A program made the translations under genes and the position numbers. Of a stretch of DNA of 64,000 bases, positions 27,931 through 37,522 are shown piece after piece. The DNA comes from Frondihabitans sp. PAMC 28766 (GTDB taxonomy: Bacteria; Actinomycetota; Actinomycetes; Actinomycetales; Microbacteriaceae). The DNA lies in contig NZ_CP014513.1 of assembly GCF_001577365.1 (NCBI RefSeq), forward strand, positions 2,604,001 to 2,668,000. Direction: 5' to 3'. How positions within the stretch are numbered: the stretch's first letter is position 1; every line of letters begins with the position of its first letter. The notes beneath the pieces are model-generated. The model made no database searches and was not told where the DNA came from. It saw only the letters and a program-made list of their open reading frames with translations.

Positions 27931-27960
27931 CGAAACCCCCGCCCGAGGGCAGGGGTTTCG
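27931..27960. terminator. Bidirectional hairpin terminator
   Basis: CGAAACCCC / GGGGTTTCG plus inner GCCC / GGGC, a 13-bp stem with small bulge, between the convergent bioY and sufT genes. The AAA/TTT within the arms gives a short U tract in both directions. Confidence 0.75.
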
Positions 27961-27977
27961 ACGGAGCGAATCCTGAG

Positions 27978-28310
27978 CTAGATGCTGAAGCCGATGGCCC
28001 GCATCATGTCGCGACCGTCGTCGGTGATGCGCTCGGGGCCCCACGGCGGCATCCACACCCAGTTGATGCGGAAGGCGTCGACCACTCCGTCGAGGGCGTT
28101 GGCCGTCTCGGACTCGATCACGTCGGTGAGCGGGCAGCCGGCCGAAGTGAGCGTCATGCTGATGATCAGCGCGTTCTCCACCTCGTCGTCGAGCGCGAGG
28201 TCGTAGATCAATCCGAGGTCGACGACGTTGACGCCGAGCTCGGGGTCCATGACCTCTTTGAGCGCCTCTTCGACCTGGTCGAACTTCTCGGGAGCGAGTG
28301 CGAGCGGCAT
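27978..28310 (-). CDS. sufT: Iron-sulfur assembly factor SufT-like (DUF59/MIP18)
   Basis: A 110-residue DUF59 protein: EALKEVMDPELGVNVVDLGLIYDL, then TLTSAGCPLTDVI with the conserved Cys, and VWMPPWGPERITDDGRDMMR at the end. Members help deliver or mature Fe-S clusters. It is the last gene of the suf operon, starting 2 bp after the sufC stop. Confidence 0.92.
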   Translation of the reverse strand: MPLALAPEKFDQVEEALKEVMDPELGVNVVDLGLIYDLALDDEVENALIISMTLTSAGCPLTDVIESETANALDGVVDAFRINWVWMPPWGPERITDDGRDMMRAIGFSI

Positions 28311-28312
28311 GG

Positions 28313-29113
28313 TCAGGCCCCCGCGACGGCGCCGGCCGTGGCAGCAGCGGCCTCGGCGGCGGATGCGGCGACGTAGCGGTCGTAACCTTCGTTTTCGAGC
28401 TGGTCGGCCAGCTCGGGGCCGCCCTGCTCGGCGACGTGGCCGTCGACGAAGACGTGCACGAAGTCGGGCTTGATGTATCGGAGGATGCGCGTGTAGTGCG
28501 TGATCATCAGGATGCCGAGGCCGGTCGCGTCGTGAGCCCGGTTGACGCCCTCGGAGACGATCTTGAGCGCGTCGACGTCGAGCCCCGAGTCGGTCTCGTC
28601 GAGGATCGCGAACTTCGGCTTGAGCAACTCGAGCTGCATGATCTCGTGGCGCTTCTTCTCGCCGCCCGAGAAGCCCTCGTTGACGTTGCGCTCGGCGAAC
28701 GACGAGTCCATCTTGAGGTCGCTCATGTGCTGACGCAGGTCTTTGACCCAGGTGCGGAGAGCGGGCGCCTCGCCGTCCAGCGCGGTCTTCGCCGTGCGGA
28801 GGAAGTTCGCGACGGTTACGCCGGGGATCTCGACGGGGTACTGCATGGCGAGGAAGAGGCCGGCCTTCGCGCGCTGGTCGACGGTCATGTCGAGCACTTC
28901 CTGGCCATCGAGCTTGATCGAACCGCCGTCGACCTTGTAGCGGGGGTGGCCGGCGATCGTGTACGCGAGAGTCGACTTGCCTGAGCCGTTGGGGCCCATG
29001 ACGGCGTGGATCTCGCCCTGCTTGATGGTCAGGTCGACACCCTTGAGGATGGGCTTGTTGCCCTGCTCGGTGTCGATCGAGACCTGGAGATCGCGGATTT
29101 CGAGGGTTGACAT
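28313..29113 (-). CDS. sufC: Fe-S cluster assembly ATPase SufC
   Basis: A 266-residue ABC ATPase that partners SufB and SufD in the SufBC2D scaffold. Walker A is GPNGSGKST, the signature is FSGGEKKRHEIMQ and Walker B is FAILDETDSGLDVDAL, a wording specific to SufC. The last ~20 residues are an Ala-rich extension beyond the usual C-terminus. AAAGGA precedes the ATG. Confidence 0.95.
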   Translation of the reverse strand: MSTLEIRDLQVSIDTEQGNKPILKGVDLTIKQGEIHAVMGPNGSGKSTLAYTIAGHPRYKVDGGSIKLDGQEVLDMTVDQRAKAGLFLAMQYPVEIPGVTVANFLRTAKTALDGEAPALRTWVKDLRQHMSDLKMDSSFAERNVNEGFSGGEKKRHEIMQLELLKPKFAILDETDSGLDVDALKIVSEGVNRAHDATGLGILMITHYTRILRYIKPDFVHVFVDGHVAEQGGPELADQLENEGYDRYVAASAAEAAAATAGAVAGA

Positions 29114-29144
29114 GTTGTTGTTCCTTTTGCTGAGGAGATGACGA

Positions 29145-29471
29145 TTAAGAGGCGGCGACGTTCGTGGAGACGTCTACGAAGACGTCGCCGTCGACGACCG
29201 ACACGGCGAAAACGGGCACCGGCTCGTAGGCCGGCAGGGTGAGCGGCTTGCCGCTCGTCAGCTCGAACTTCGAGCCGTGCGCCCAGCATTCGAGGGTGTC
29301 GTCTTCGACGAAGCCCTCCGACAGCGAGATGTCGCCGTGGGTGCAGGTGTCGCCAAGGGCGTGCAACTGACCGGCCGAGTCGCGCACGACTGCGACGGGG
29401 ACGCCGTCGACGACGACGCGGATCGCGTCGGACACCTCGACGTCGGAGTCGGCGCAGACCTTCGTGGCCAT
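29145..29471 (-). CDS. Rieske-type [2Fe-2S] ferredoxin in the suf operon
   Basis: A 108-residue Rieske domain with the two cluster-binding boxes C43-T-H45 and C62-W-A-H65 (DTCTHGDISLSEG and ECWAHGSKFEL). It resembles NirD-like or dioxygenase ferredoxin components. In the suf operon it probably supplies electrons for cluster assembly or iron release. The ATG overlaps the sufD stop by one nucleotide (TGATG), so it is translationally coupled. Confidence 0.92.
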   Translation of the reverse strand: MATKVCADSDVEVSDAIRVVVDGVPVAVVRDSAGQLHALGDTCTHGDISLSEGFVEDDTLECWAHGSKFELTSGKPLTLPAYEPVPVFAVSVVDGDVFVDVSTNVAAS

Positions 29472-30865
29472 CAGGCGTCGGCCTCGGAGGTCGAAGCGGC
29501 CGCAGCCGGAGCATCAGGCGCAGCAGCCGCAGCCGGCGCAGCCTTGGGTGCGGCGACAGGAGTCGGCCCAGAGCCCGGGAGCTTGTCGACGTAGACCGGG
29601 GCGTGCGTCGACTCGTGCAGAGCGTCGGCCTCGGCACGCGACCGCGCGCCGTCGGCGAGCTCTTCTTCGAGAGCCGCGATGAGGCGATCCTGCAGCGTCT
29701 CGTCTCCGATGTGCTGCACGATCTCGCTGAGGAAGCCCAGCACGACTATGCGTCGCGCCTCTTCTTCGGGGATGCCGCGCGACTCGAGGTAGAAGAGGTG
29801 CTCGTCGTCGAAACGACCCGTGGCCGACGCGTGGCCGGCACCGAGGATGTCGCCGGTCTCGATCTCGAGGTTCGGGATCGAGTCGGCGCGCGTGCCCTCC
29901 GAGAGGACCAGGTTGCGGTTCTGCTCGTACGAGTCGGTGCCGGGCGCGGTGCGGCCGATCAGCACGTCGCCGATCCACACCGTGCGTGCGCCGTCGCCCT
30001 GCAGGGCGCCCTTGTAGTTGACGCGGCTCTTGGTCTTCGGGGCGTCGTGGTTGACGTAGACCTGCTGCTCGAGGTGCTGACCCGCGTCGGCGAAGTACAC
30101 GCCGTTCAGGTCGACGTCGGCGCCCTGCTCGGCAAGGTGCGCCGACGGGTTGACTCGCACGATCGAGCCGCCGAGGCTCACGACGAAGTGCTTCAAGACG
30201 GCGTCGCGGCCGAGGCGCGCGAACTGGCTCGACAGGTGGATCGCCTCGTCGTCCCATTCCTGAACGCTGACGACGGTGAGGTGTGCGCCCTCGTCGACGA
30301 CGATCTCGACGTTCTCGACGAGGTTCGCCTTGCCGCTGTTGAGCAGGATCACGTGAGCGGACGAGTTCGCCGTCGCGTGGATCACCGTGTGGCCGGCGTG
30401 CGGCTGGTCGGTGAGGCCCGAGCGGCCGATCGTGATCGTCGATGCCTCGTCGCCGGTCAGCGTGACGAGCAGGACGTTCTCGACGCTCGACCAGGCGTTC
30501 GCCGAGGCCTTGTCTTCGGGCGTGCCCGCCTGGCCCACGAGCTCGTGGGTCGGCGACACCCACTCGACGGAGGCCCCGGGCGTCTCGCGAGCGAGGTAGG
30601 CATAGGGCGATCCGTCGAGCGGGCCGTCGATGAGTGGCCGGAGCTTCGCCACGGGGCTCTGCTTCCAGTCGACCTCGCGGCCGGTGACGTCGGGGAAGGC
30701 GGCAGGATCAGCGGACGCGAAACGAGCCGATCGCGTCTGGACCGGAACCTTGTGATCCTTGCTGCCCCATCCGCCGTCGCTGTGAGCGCCGGCCCCGTGC
30801 TGAACGGGTGCGTCGGTAGCTGCCGTGTCCGTGGGGGTCTGTGTTGGTGCGGGAGTTGCGGACAT
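29471..30865 (-). CDS. sufD: Fe-S cluster assembly protein SufD
   Basis: A 464-residue scaffold subunit of SufBC2D. The beta-helix core is followed by ILGAGHASATGRFDDEHLFYLESRG, the family signature, and an Ala/Pro-rich C-terminal tail (PTPVAAPKAAPAAAA). The N-terminal ~50 residues are disordered. It starts right after the sufB stop (30865/30866), with no gap. Confidence 0.95.
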   Translation of the reverse strand: MSATPAPTQTPTDTAATDAPVQHGAGAHSDGGWGSKDHKVPVQTRSARFASADPAAFPDVTGREVDWKQSPVAKLRPLIDGPLDGSPYAYLARETPGASVEWVSPTHELVGQAGTPEDKASANAWSSVENVLLVTLTGDEASTITIGRSGLTDQPHAGHTVIHATANSSAHVILLNSGKANLVENVEIVVDEGAHLTVVSVQEWDDEAIHLSSQFARLGRDAVLKHFVVSLGGSIVRVNPSAHLAEQGADVDLNGVYFADAGQHLEQQVYVNHDAPKTKSRVNYKGALQGDGARTVWIGDVLIGRTAPGTDSYEQNRNLVLSEGTRADSIPNLEIETGDILGAGHASATGRFDDEHLFYLESRGIPEEEARRIVVLGFLSEIVQHIGDETLQDRLIAALEEELADGARSRAEADALHESTHAPVYVDKLPGSGPTPVAAPKAAPAAAAAPDAPAAAASTSEADA

Positions 30866-32284
30866 CTAGCCGACGGATCCTTCCATGCTCATCTCGATGA
30901 GCTTGTTCAATTCGAGTGCGTACTCCATCGGGAGCTCACGGGCGATCGGCTCGATGAAGCCGCGGACGATCATGGCCATGGCCTCGTCTTCGGCCATTCC
31001 GCGCGACATCAGGTAGAAGAGCTGCTCTTCGCTGACCCGCGAGACGGTGGCCTCGTGGCCGAGCTGCACGTCGTCGACGCGGATGTCGATCGCCGGGTAG
31101 GTGTCGGAGCGCGAGATGGTGTCGACGAGCAGGGCGTCGCAGCGCACCGTGTTGGCGGCGTGGTGCGCACCCTCGTCGACCCGGACCTCTCCGCGGTAGC
31201 CGGCGCGGCCTCCGCCGCGGGCGATGGACTTCGAGACGATCGACGACGTCGTGTAGGGCGCCATGTGGATCATCTTCGCGCCGGCGTCCTGGTGCTGGCC
31301 CGGGCCTGCGAAGGCGACGGAGAGCGTCTCGCCCTTGGCATGCTCGCCCGCGAGGTAGATCGACGGGTACTTCATCGTCACCTTCGAGCCGATGTTGCCG
31401 TCGATCCACTCCATGGTCGCGCCCTCGTGAGCGATGGCGCGCTTGGTGACCAGGTTGTAGACGTTGTTCGACCAGTTCTGGATGGTCGTGTAGCGAACGC
31501 GGGCGTTCTTCTTGACGATGATCTCGACCACGGCCGAGTGCAGCGAGTCGCTCTTGTAGATCGGGGCTGTGCAGCCCTCGATGTAGTGGACGTACGAGCC
31601 CTCGTCGGCGATGATCAGCGTGCGCTCGAACTGGCCCATGTTCTCGGTGTTGATGCGGAAGTAGGCCTGCAGCGGGATCTCGACCCGCACGTTCTTGGGC
31701 ACGTAGACGAACGAGCCGCCCGACCAGACGGCGGTGTTGAGCGCGGCGAACTTGTTGTCGCCGGCGGGGATCACGGTGCCGAAGTACTCTTCGAAGAACT
31801 CGGGGTGCTCACGGAGCGCCGTGTCGGTGTCCATGAAGATGACGCCCTGGGCCTCGAGGTCTTCGCGGATCTGGTGATAGACGACCTCCGACTCGTACTG
31901 CGCGGCGACGCCGGCGACGAGACGGTTGCGCTCGGCCTCGGGGATGCCGAGCTTCTCGTAGGTGGCCTTGATGTCGTCGGGAAGCTCTTCCCAGCTGCCG
32001 GCCTGCTTCTCGGTCGAGCGTACGAAGTACTTGATGTTGTCGAAGTCGATGCCCGAGAGGTCGGCGCCCCACGTCGGCATGGGCTTCTTCTCGAAGAGGC
32101 TGAGCCCCTTGAGGCGGTTCTTGAGCATCCACGCGGGTTCGCTCTTGAGATTCGAGATGTCGGTGACGACCTCGGGGTTTACACCGCGTCGGGCAGAGGC
32201 CCCCGCAGCGTCGGAGTCGGCCCAGCCGAACTCGTATTGGCCCAGGCCTTCGAGCTCGGGGCGGTCGATCAGCACATCGGACAT
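30866..32284 (-). CDS. sufB: Fe-S cluster assembly protein SufB
   Basis: A 472-residue scaffold protein, the first gene of the operon. Signature regions include [51 protein letters not shown] and [22 protein letters not shown]. It receives sulfur from a SufS/SufU pair, which is not in this window, nor is the repressor SufR. AGAGG lies before the ATG. The 254-bp gap to ctaA must hold two divergent promoters; I found no clear operator in it. Confidence 0.96.
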   Translation of the reverse strand: MSDVLIDRPELEGLGQYEFGWADSDAAGASARRGVNPEVVTDISNLKSEPAWMLKNRLKGLSLFEKKPMPTWGADLSGIDFDNIKYFVRSTEKQAGSWEELPDDIKATYEKLGIPEAERNRLVAGVAAQYESEVVYHQIREDLEAQGVIFMDTDTALREHPEFFEEYFGTVIPAGDNKFAALNTAVWSGGSFVYVPKNVRVEIPLQAYFRINTENMGQFERTLIIADEGSYVHYIEGCTAPIYKSDSLHSAVVEIIVKKNARVRYTTIQNWSNNVYNLVTKRAIAHEGATMEWIDGNIGSKVTMKYPSIYLAGEHAKGETLSVAFAGPGQHQDAGAKMIHMAPYTTSSIVSKSIARGGGRAGYRGEVRVDEGAHHAANTVRCDALLVDTISRSDTYPAIDIRVDDVQLGHEATVSRVSEEQLFYLMSRGMAEDEAMAMIVRGFIEPIARELPMEYALELNKLIEMSMEGSVG

Positions 32285-32538
32285 AACTACCTCTTTCTCT
32301 GCCGTCTCGAACCTTCACGCTCGTTGCGGCATTCCCTCTGGGGATCACTCCCGACGGGTGGCTGCCCTCGGCATCTGCCGGAGACAAGGGATCAGGGCGA
32401 CCGCCCAGAACTGAGTCCATAGACTTGGAAAGCTGAGCTGCAAGGTGTGGTCTGCGTCGACGCACCGATTCCGGGTGTGTTCCTGAACCCGTCGATTCTA
32501 CAGGTCAGCGCCGTTAAGTGAACGAAGGGCACCAAAGC

Positions 32539-33507
32539 GTGAGCAATGCACAGGCAACCTCGATGAATCCGCTGCAGCGGGCGTGGTCCTGGCTGCCGAC
32601 GTCGGTCGACTACCGGGTCAGGGTCGCGGCGTGGGCGTCGCTCGTCTGTCAGATCGTTCTCGTCGGCACGGGCGGTCTCGTCCGGCTGACCAGCTCGGGT
32701 CTCGGCTGCCCCACGTGGCCGCAGTGCGGCGACGGCTCCATCGTCACCACGCCGGCGCTCGGCTATCACGGCGTCATCGAGTTCGGCAACCGCCTGCTGA
32801 CGTTCGTGCTGGTGATCATCGTGATCGCCGCGTTCCTCAGTATCCTGCGCATCCGTCGCGTCCGCCGCGACCTGTTCTGGCTGACGTTCATCCAGGGCAT
32901 GTCGATCCCGTTCCAGGCGGTGCTCGGCGGCATCAGCGTGCTCGCCAAGCTGAACCCTTACGTGGTGGGCTCGCACTTCATCGTGTCGATGATCCTGGTG
33001 AGGATCGCGACGACCCTGGTTTACCGGGTCACCCGCGGCCCGCGCAGCGACACCGCCGCCACTCCCCCGTGGTTCGCAGTCGTCACGCGCATCACTGCCG
33101 TCTTCGTGGCCATCACCGTGGTCCTCGGCATCCTGACCACCGGCGCCGGCCCGCACGCGGGCGATGCGCACACGCACCGCAACGGGCTGGACCCGAAGGT
33201 CATCGAGGTGTTCCACGCGATCCCGGCGTTCGCCGTCTTCGGGCTCACCATCGTGCTGATGATCGCGGTGGTCCGGCTCGGGTTGCCGCGGCGCTTCGTG
33301 ACGATGCTGCTCTGCGTCGAGATCGCCCAGATCGCCGTGGGCCTCACGCAGGCCAACACGGGGCTGCCGGCGCTGCTCGTCGGCGCCCACCTCGTGCTCG
33401 CAGCCCTTCTCGTCTCGGCGATGACCGCGGTCACGCACACTCTTCAGTCGGACGCCGATCTCACCGAGCCAGTCGACGAGGCCGCGGTCGCCGCGGCCAC
33501 CAGCTAG
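32539..33507 (+). CDS. ctaA: Heme A synthase (COX15/CtaA)
   Basis: A 322-residue membrane protein with eight predicted helices that oxidises the heme O methyl group to heme A for cytochrome aa3 oxidase. Family features: GGLVRLTSSGLGCPTWPQC, YHGVIEFGNRL (heme-ligand His), HFIVSM and the C-terminal half with VFHAIPAFAVF and GAHLVLAALL. GTG 32539 is favoured by GAAGGG 9 nt upstream; GTG 32518, seven codons earlier, is the alternative. Confidence 0.93.
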   Translation: MSNAQATSMNPLQRAWSWLPTSVDYRVRVAAWASLVCQIVLVGTGGLVRLTSSGLGCPTWPQCGDGSIVTTPALGYHGVIEFGNRLLTFVLVIIVIAAFLSILRIRRVRRDLFWLTFIQGMSIPFQAVLGGISVLAKLNPYVVGSHFIVSMILVRIATTLVYRVTRGPRSDTAATPPWFAVVTRITAVFVAITVVLGILTTGAGPHAGDAHTHRNGLDPKVIEVFHAIPAFAVFGLTIVLMIAVVRLGLPRRFVTMLLCVEIAQIAVGLTQANTGLPALLVGAHLVLAALLVSAMTAVTHTLQSDADLTEPVDEAAVAAATS

Positions 33508-33543
33508 GGCTCTCGCACCTTCGAGCGGCTCGCGGCATCTCTC

Positions 33544-34092
33544 CTAGGCAGAGTGCTGTTGTCCGTCCGGCGGTGTCGGAATCATGGTGCGCAGTTCGGC
33601 GGCGAGCTGAGCCGTGTCGACGGGCCCGGTTGTGTCGACGCGAATCACAGGGAAGCCGGAGATCGGACGCGCGGTGCGGGCGCTCGCCTCCCACTCCGGC
33701 ATCCGGTTGGCGTCGTCGTGGACGGCGTGTCGCGGCCGGGTCGTGAAGCGTTCGCGGAGCACCTCTAAGGGCGCTTCGCACCAGATTTCTACGCCCGACG
33801 TGACGCCTGCGACCTTCAGCCCTCGCGCGAAGAACTCCTCGTCGCGGCCGGTACCCCAGAACGACTCGACGAGCACCGGGCCGTCGATCATGCCGACGAC
33901 ACGCCAGACGACGTCCTGCGAGAGCCCGCCGAGATCGCGCGTCGGCAGTGGTGCCCCCACGGCTTCGACCAACGCCTCTTTGACGGCGTCCTTGGCCACG
34001 AGCGGCAGATCCAGCTCGGCCCGCAGGATGCGCGACAAGGTGGTCTTGCCCGAGGCCGGGGCGCCGTTCACCACGACGGCGAAAGTCGCCAC
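33544..34092 (-). CDS. Predicted P-loop kinase (AAA/zeta-toxin-like fold)
   Basis: A 182-residue NTPase with Walker A NGAPASGKTTLSR at the N-terminus, a lid-like arginine segment (LRERFTTRPRHAVHDD) and the DTTG motif near the C-terminus. It resembles small predicted kinases and chloramphenicol-phosphotransferase-like proteins that phosphorylate small molecules; the substrate is unknown. GTG 34092 is preceded by GAAG. It lies 12 bp downstream of ctaB on the same strand and may share its transcript. Confidence 0.8.
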   Translation of the reverse strand: MATFAVVVNGAPASGKTTLSRILRAELDLPLVAKDAVKEALVEAVGAPLPTRDLGGLSQDVVWRVVGMIDGPVLVESFWGTGRDEEFFARGLKVAGVTSGVEIWCEAPLEVLRERFTTRPRHAVHDDANRMPEWEASARTARPISGFPVIRVDTTGPVDTAQLAAELRTMIPTPPDGQQHSA

Positions 34093-34103
34093 GACACTTC
34101 TTC

Positions 34104-35051
34104 CTACAAAAAGTGAGGCAGCAGCGGGTCGACACCGACGGCGATGAAGATGAGCGTCATGTACGTGATCGAGGCGCCGAAGACTTTCATCGGCTTCACG
34201 TCGATCGCGTGTGTGATCGCGCGGCTGTAGAGACGGTGCGACTCGACGATGAACCACACGCCGGCCGCCACGGCGACGACCGTGTAGAGGATGCCCATGT
34301 GGGCGACGGGGATCAGCAGCAGCGAGCATGCGACGGTGGCCCAGGCGTACAGGATCACCTGCAGGCCGACGTGCGCGCGGCCCCGGACCACGGCCAGCAT
34401 GGGCACGTCGACGGAGGCGTAGTCGTCGCGGTACCGCATCGACAGCGGCCAGTAGTGCGGCGGAGTCCAGAGGAAGATGATGCCGAAAAGGATCAGCGGC
34501 GTCCACCCGAGCGAGTCGGTCACGGCCGCCCAGCCGATCAGCACCGGCATGCAGCCGGCGATGCCGCCCCAGACGATGTTCTGGGGGGTGCGGCGCTTGA
34601 GCCACAGCGTGTACACGATGACGTAGAACAGGATCGCGAAGAGCGAGAGCGCCGCCGCAAGCACGTTGACCGTGAGCGCGAGCCAGACGATCGACGCCAC
34701 GCCCATCACGTACGAGAAGATCAGCGCCTCGCGATCGGTGACGTCGCCGGTGACGAGCGCCCGATCGGCTGTGCGCTTCATGACGCGGTCGATGTCGCGG
34801 TCGATGTAGCAGTTGAAGGCCGAGGCCGAGCCTGCGCTGAGGGCACCGCCGATGAGCGTCGCGGCGATGAGCCAGAGGTTCGGGATGCCGCCCTGGGCCA
34901 GGAACATCGTCGGCGCCGTCGTGACGAGCAGCAACTCCATCACGCGGGGCTTGGTCAGCGAGATGTAGGCACGGACCTTGCGCTTGGCACCGATGCGGCG
35001 CCACGTGGGGCGCTCGCGAGTCGGATTCGAGCGGGTGTCGACTGCTGTCAT
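34104..35051 (-). CDS. ctaB: Protoheme IX farnesyltransferase (heme O synthase)
   Basis: A 315-residue UbiA-family prenyltransferase that adds farnesyl to heme B to give heme O, the substrate of CtaA. It has nine hydrophobic segments and the two Asp-rich or equivalent motifs [18 protein letters not shown] and the [18 protein letters not shown] loop. The ATG at 35051 with a GAGGA site is chosen; the longer upstream reading has no family sequence. Divergent from tkt. Confidence 0.94.
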   Translation of the reverse strand: MTAVDTRSNPTRERPTWRRIGAKRKVRAYISLTKPRVMELLLVTTAPTMFLAQGGIPNLWLIAATLIGGALSAGSASAFNCYIDRDIDRVMKRTADRALVTGDVTDREALIFSYVMGVASIVWLALTVNVLAAALSLFAILFYVIVYTLWLKRRTPQNIVWGGIAGCMPVLIGWAAVTDSLGWTPLILFGIIFLWTPPHYWPLSMRYRDDYASVDVPMLAVVRGRAHVGLQVILYAWATVACSLLLIPVAHMGILYTVVAVAAGVWFIVESHRLYSRAITHAIDVKPMKVFGASITYMTLIFIAVGVDPLLPHFL

Positions 35052-35195
35052 ACGTCCTCTAAGTGCGAGGTCTCCCCGCAGGAAGACGAGTGACCGACCA
35101 GGCTGATCTGTGGCCGGTTCAAGTCTAAGCGATGAATGTCTACGCTGACGGCGATCCATCCAGCGGCAAGCGGGCGGCCGACCCCTCGACGTCCC

Positions 35196-35218
35196 TATAC
35201 TGGCAGGTGCTTGCCAGT
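35196..35218 (+). promoter_or_regulatory. tkt promoter candidate overlapped by an inverted repeat
   Basis: The 343-bp gap between ctaB and tkt (35052-35394) holds TATACT (35196-35201), overlapped by a perfect 7-bp inverted repeat ACTGGCA - 6 nt - TGCCAGT (35199-35218). No good -35 box is visible, and the remaining gap has no ORF with coding character. A transcript starting here would carry a leader of about 190 nt. Confidence 0.45.
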
Positions 35219-35394
35219 TGCAGGGCACAGGGCGCCGATCACACTGTTCGTGTCGATGTCGCCGCGTCGATGAGTCCATCGGCACACACCCGCATCCGGG
35301 CCGATAACACGGTCGAGCCGATGACGTCTCGGCAGGCGCTGTCCGTGCGGGAGCGAAACCCGCGCAATCTCGCATCAAGAAGGGTCATCCTCAA

Positions 35395-37497
35395 GTGGCA
35401 GATCTGCAATGGGAATCCATTGACGAAAAGGCAGTCAACACGGTGCGCGTCCTCGCGGCCGACGCGGTCCAGAAGGTGGGGAACGGCCACCCGGGCACCG
35501 CGATGAGCCTGGCGCCCGCCGCATACCTCCTGTTCCAAAAGGTGATGCACCGCGACCCCAGCGACAGCACCTGGATCGGGCGCGACCGCTTCATCCTCTC
35601 GGTCGGGCACTCCTCGCTCACCCAGTACATCCAGTTCTATCTGGGCGGCTACGGGCTCGAGCTGAAAGACCTCGAGGAGCTCCGCACCTGGGGCTCCAAG
35701 ACCCCGGGTCACCCCGAGTACGGCCACACCGACGGAATCGAGATCACCACCGGCCCTCTGGGCCAGGGTCTCGCCTCTTCCGTCGGCTTCGCCTACGCGT
35801 CCCGCTTCGAGCGTGGCCTGTTCGACGCTGACGCGGCACCGGGCACCAGCCCGTTCGACCACTTCGTCTACGTGATCGCCGGCGACGGCGACATGCAGGA
35901 GGGCATCACCAGCGAGGCCGCCTCGCTCGCCGGCCACCAGCAGCTCGGCAACCTCATCGCGATCTACGACTCGAACCAGATCTCGATCGAGGACGACACC
36001 AACATCGCCTTCACTGAAGACGTTCACAAGCGCTTCCTCGCCTACGACTGGGATGTCCAGGTCGTCGACTGGAAGAAGACCGGCGAGTACGTCGAAGACG
36101 TCGCCGAGTTGAACGACGCGATCGAGAAGGCCAAGGGCGTCACCGACAAGCCGTCGCTGATCATCCTCAAGACCATCATCGCGTGGCCCTCCCCCACCAA
36201 GCAGAACTCCGGCAAGGCGCACGGCTCGGCCCTCGGCACCGAAGAGATCGCGGCTCTGAAGAAGATCCTCGACTTCAACCCCGACAAGTCGTTCGACGTC
36301 GACCCCGCCGTCCTCGAGCACACCCGCAAGGCCGTCGAGCGCGGCCAGGCGCAGCACGCCGAATGGAACGAGAAGCTCGAGGCGTGGGCTTCGGCCAACC
36401 CCGAGAAGAACGCGCTGCTCAATCGCATGCTCGCCGGCGAGCTCCCCACCGATCTCGAGGGTGCACTGCCCGTGTTCGAGCCCGGCAAAGAGGTCTCGAC
36501 CCGTGCCGCGTCCGGCAAGGTCATCAACGCCATCGCCGGCGTCCTGCCCGAGTTCTGGGGCGGCTCGGCCGACCTCGCCGAGTCGAACCTCACCTCGATC
36601 ACCGATGCCAAGTCGTTCGTCCCCACCGAGTGGTCGACCCACGAGTGGTCGGGGAACCCCTACGGCCGCGTGCTGCACTTCGGCATCCGCGAGCACGCCA
36701 TGGGCGCGATCCTGAACGGAATCGTGCTGCACGGCAACACGCGCCCCTTCGGCGGCACGTTCCTGATCTTCTCCGACTACATGCGCCCGGCCGTCCGTCT
36801 CGCCGCGCTCATGAAGGCGCCGACCACCTACGTCTGGACCCACGACTCCGTGGCCCTCGGCGAGGACGGCCCGACGCACCAGCCGATCGAGCAGCTCTGG
36901 GCGCTTCGTGCGATCCCCGACTTCTCGCTGGTCCGCCCGGCCGACGCCAACGAGACCTCCTACGCGTGGCTGACGATCCTTCAGCGTTTCTCCGGCCCCG
37001 AGGGCCTCGCCCTCAGTCGGCAGAACCTCCCGGTCTTCGAGCGCGGCGAGGGCGAGGCCACCGGCGACACCTTCGCTTCGGCGAAGTACGTCTCGAAGGG
37101 CGCCTACGTGCTCGCCGAGGCCCCGGGCGGCACCCCCGACGTGATCCTGATCGCGACGGGCTCCGAGGTGCAGATCGCCGTCGAGGCACGCGAGGTGCTG
37201 CGCGGCGAGGGAATCAACGCCCGCGTCGTCTCCGCCCCCAGCCTCGACTGGTTCGACGAGCAGAGCGACGACTACAAAGAGTCCGTCCTGCCGTCGTCGG
37301 TCAAGGCGCGCGTGTCGATCGAAGCCGGTATCGCACTCGGCTGGAAGAACTACATCGGCGACGCCGGCCGCAGCGTCTCGATCGAGCACTTCGGTGCCTC
37401 GGCCGACTACAAGACCCTGTTCGAGAAGTTCGGCATCACCACCGAGGCCGCCGTCTCGGCCGCGAAAGAGTCCCTCAACGAACTCGCCGCTCTCTGA
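35395..37497 (+). CDS. tkt: Transketolase
   Basis: A 700-residue thiamine-diphosphate enzyme that moves two-carbon units between sugar phosphates. [17 protein letters not shown] near the start, the TPP motif [18 protein letters not shown] ending in [11 protein letters not shown], the pyrimidine-domain [11 protein letters not shown] and the C-terminal domain are all present and of normal length. The GTG at 35395 is the start. First gene of the six-gene operon tkt-tal-pgi-zwf-opcA-pgl. Confidence 0.96.
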   Translation: MADLQWESIDEKAVNTVRVLAADAVQKVGNGHPGTAMSLAPAAYLLFQKVMHRDPSDSTWIGRDRFILSVGHSSLTQYIQFYLGGYGLELKDLEELRTWGSKTPGHPEYGHTDGIEITTGPLGQGLASSVGFAYASRFERGLFDADAAPGTSPFDHFVYVIAGDGDMQEGITSEAASLAGHQQLGNLIAIYDSNQISIEDDTNIAFTEDVHKRFLAYDWDVQVVDWKKTGEYVEDVAELNDAIEKAKGVTDKPSLIILKTIIAWPSPTKQNSGKAHGSALGTEEIAALKKILDFNPDKSFDVDPAVLEHTRKAVERGQAQHAEWNEKLEAWASANPEKNALLNRMLAGELPTDLEGALPVFEPGKEVSTRAASGKVINAIAGVLPEFWGGSADLAESNLTSITDAKSFVPTEWSTHEWSGNPYGRVLHFGIREHAMGAILNGIVLHGNTRPFGGTFLIFSDYMRPAVRLAALMKAPTTYVWTHDSVALGEDGPTHQPIEQLWALRAIPDFSLVRPADANETSYAWLTILQRFSGPEGLALSRQNLPVFERGEGEATGDTFASAKYVSKGAYVLAEAPGGTPDVILIATGSEVQIAVEAREVLRGEGINARVVSAPSLDWFDEQSDDYKESVLPSSVKARVSIEAGIALGWKNYIGDAGRSVSIEHFGASADYKTLFEKFGITTEAAVSAAKESLNELAAL

Positions 37498-37522
37498 GCC
37501 CCGAGAAGAAGAAGAGAAGAAA

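Noticed and set aside
29603..32422. 939-codon open frame antisense to sufD and sufB
   Set aside because: High-GC shadow frame; its translation is Val/Asp/Arg-rich with no family match, and the opposite strand encodes clear SufB/SufD.
35132..35506. 124-codon frame in the tkt upstream region
   Set aside because: Poor third-position bias, runs out of frame into tkt, and covers the probable promoter.
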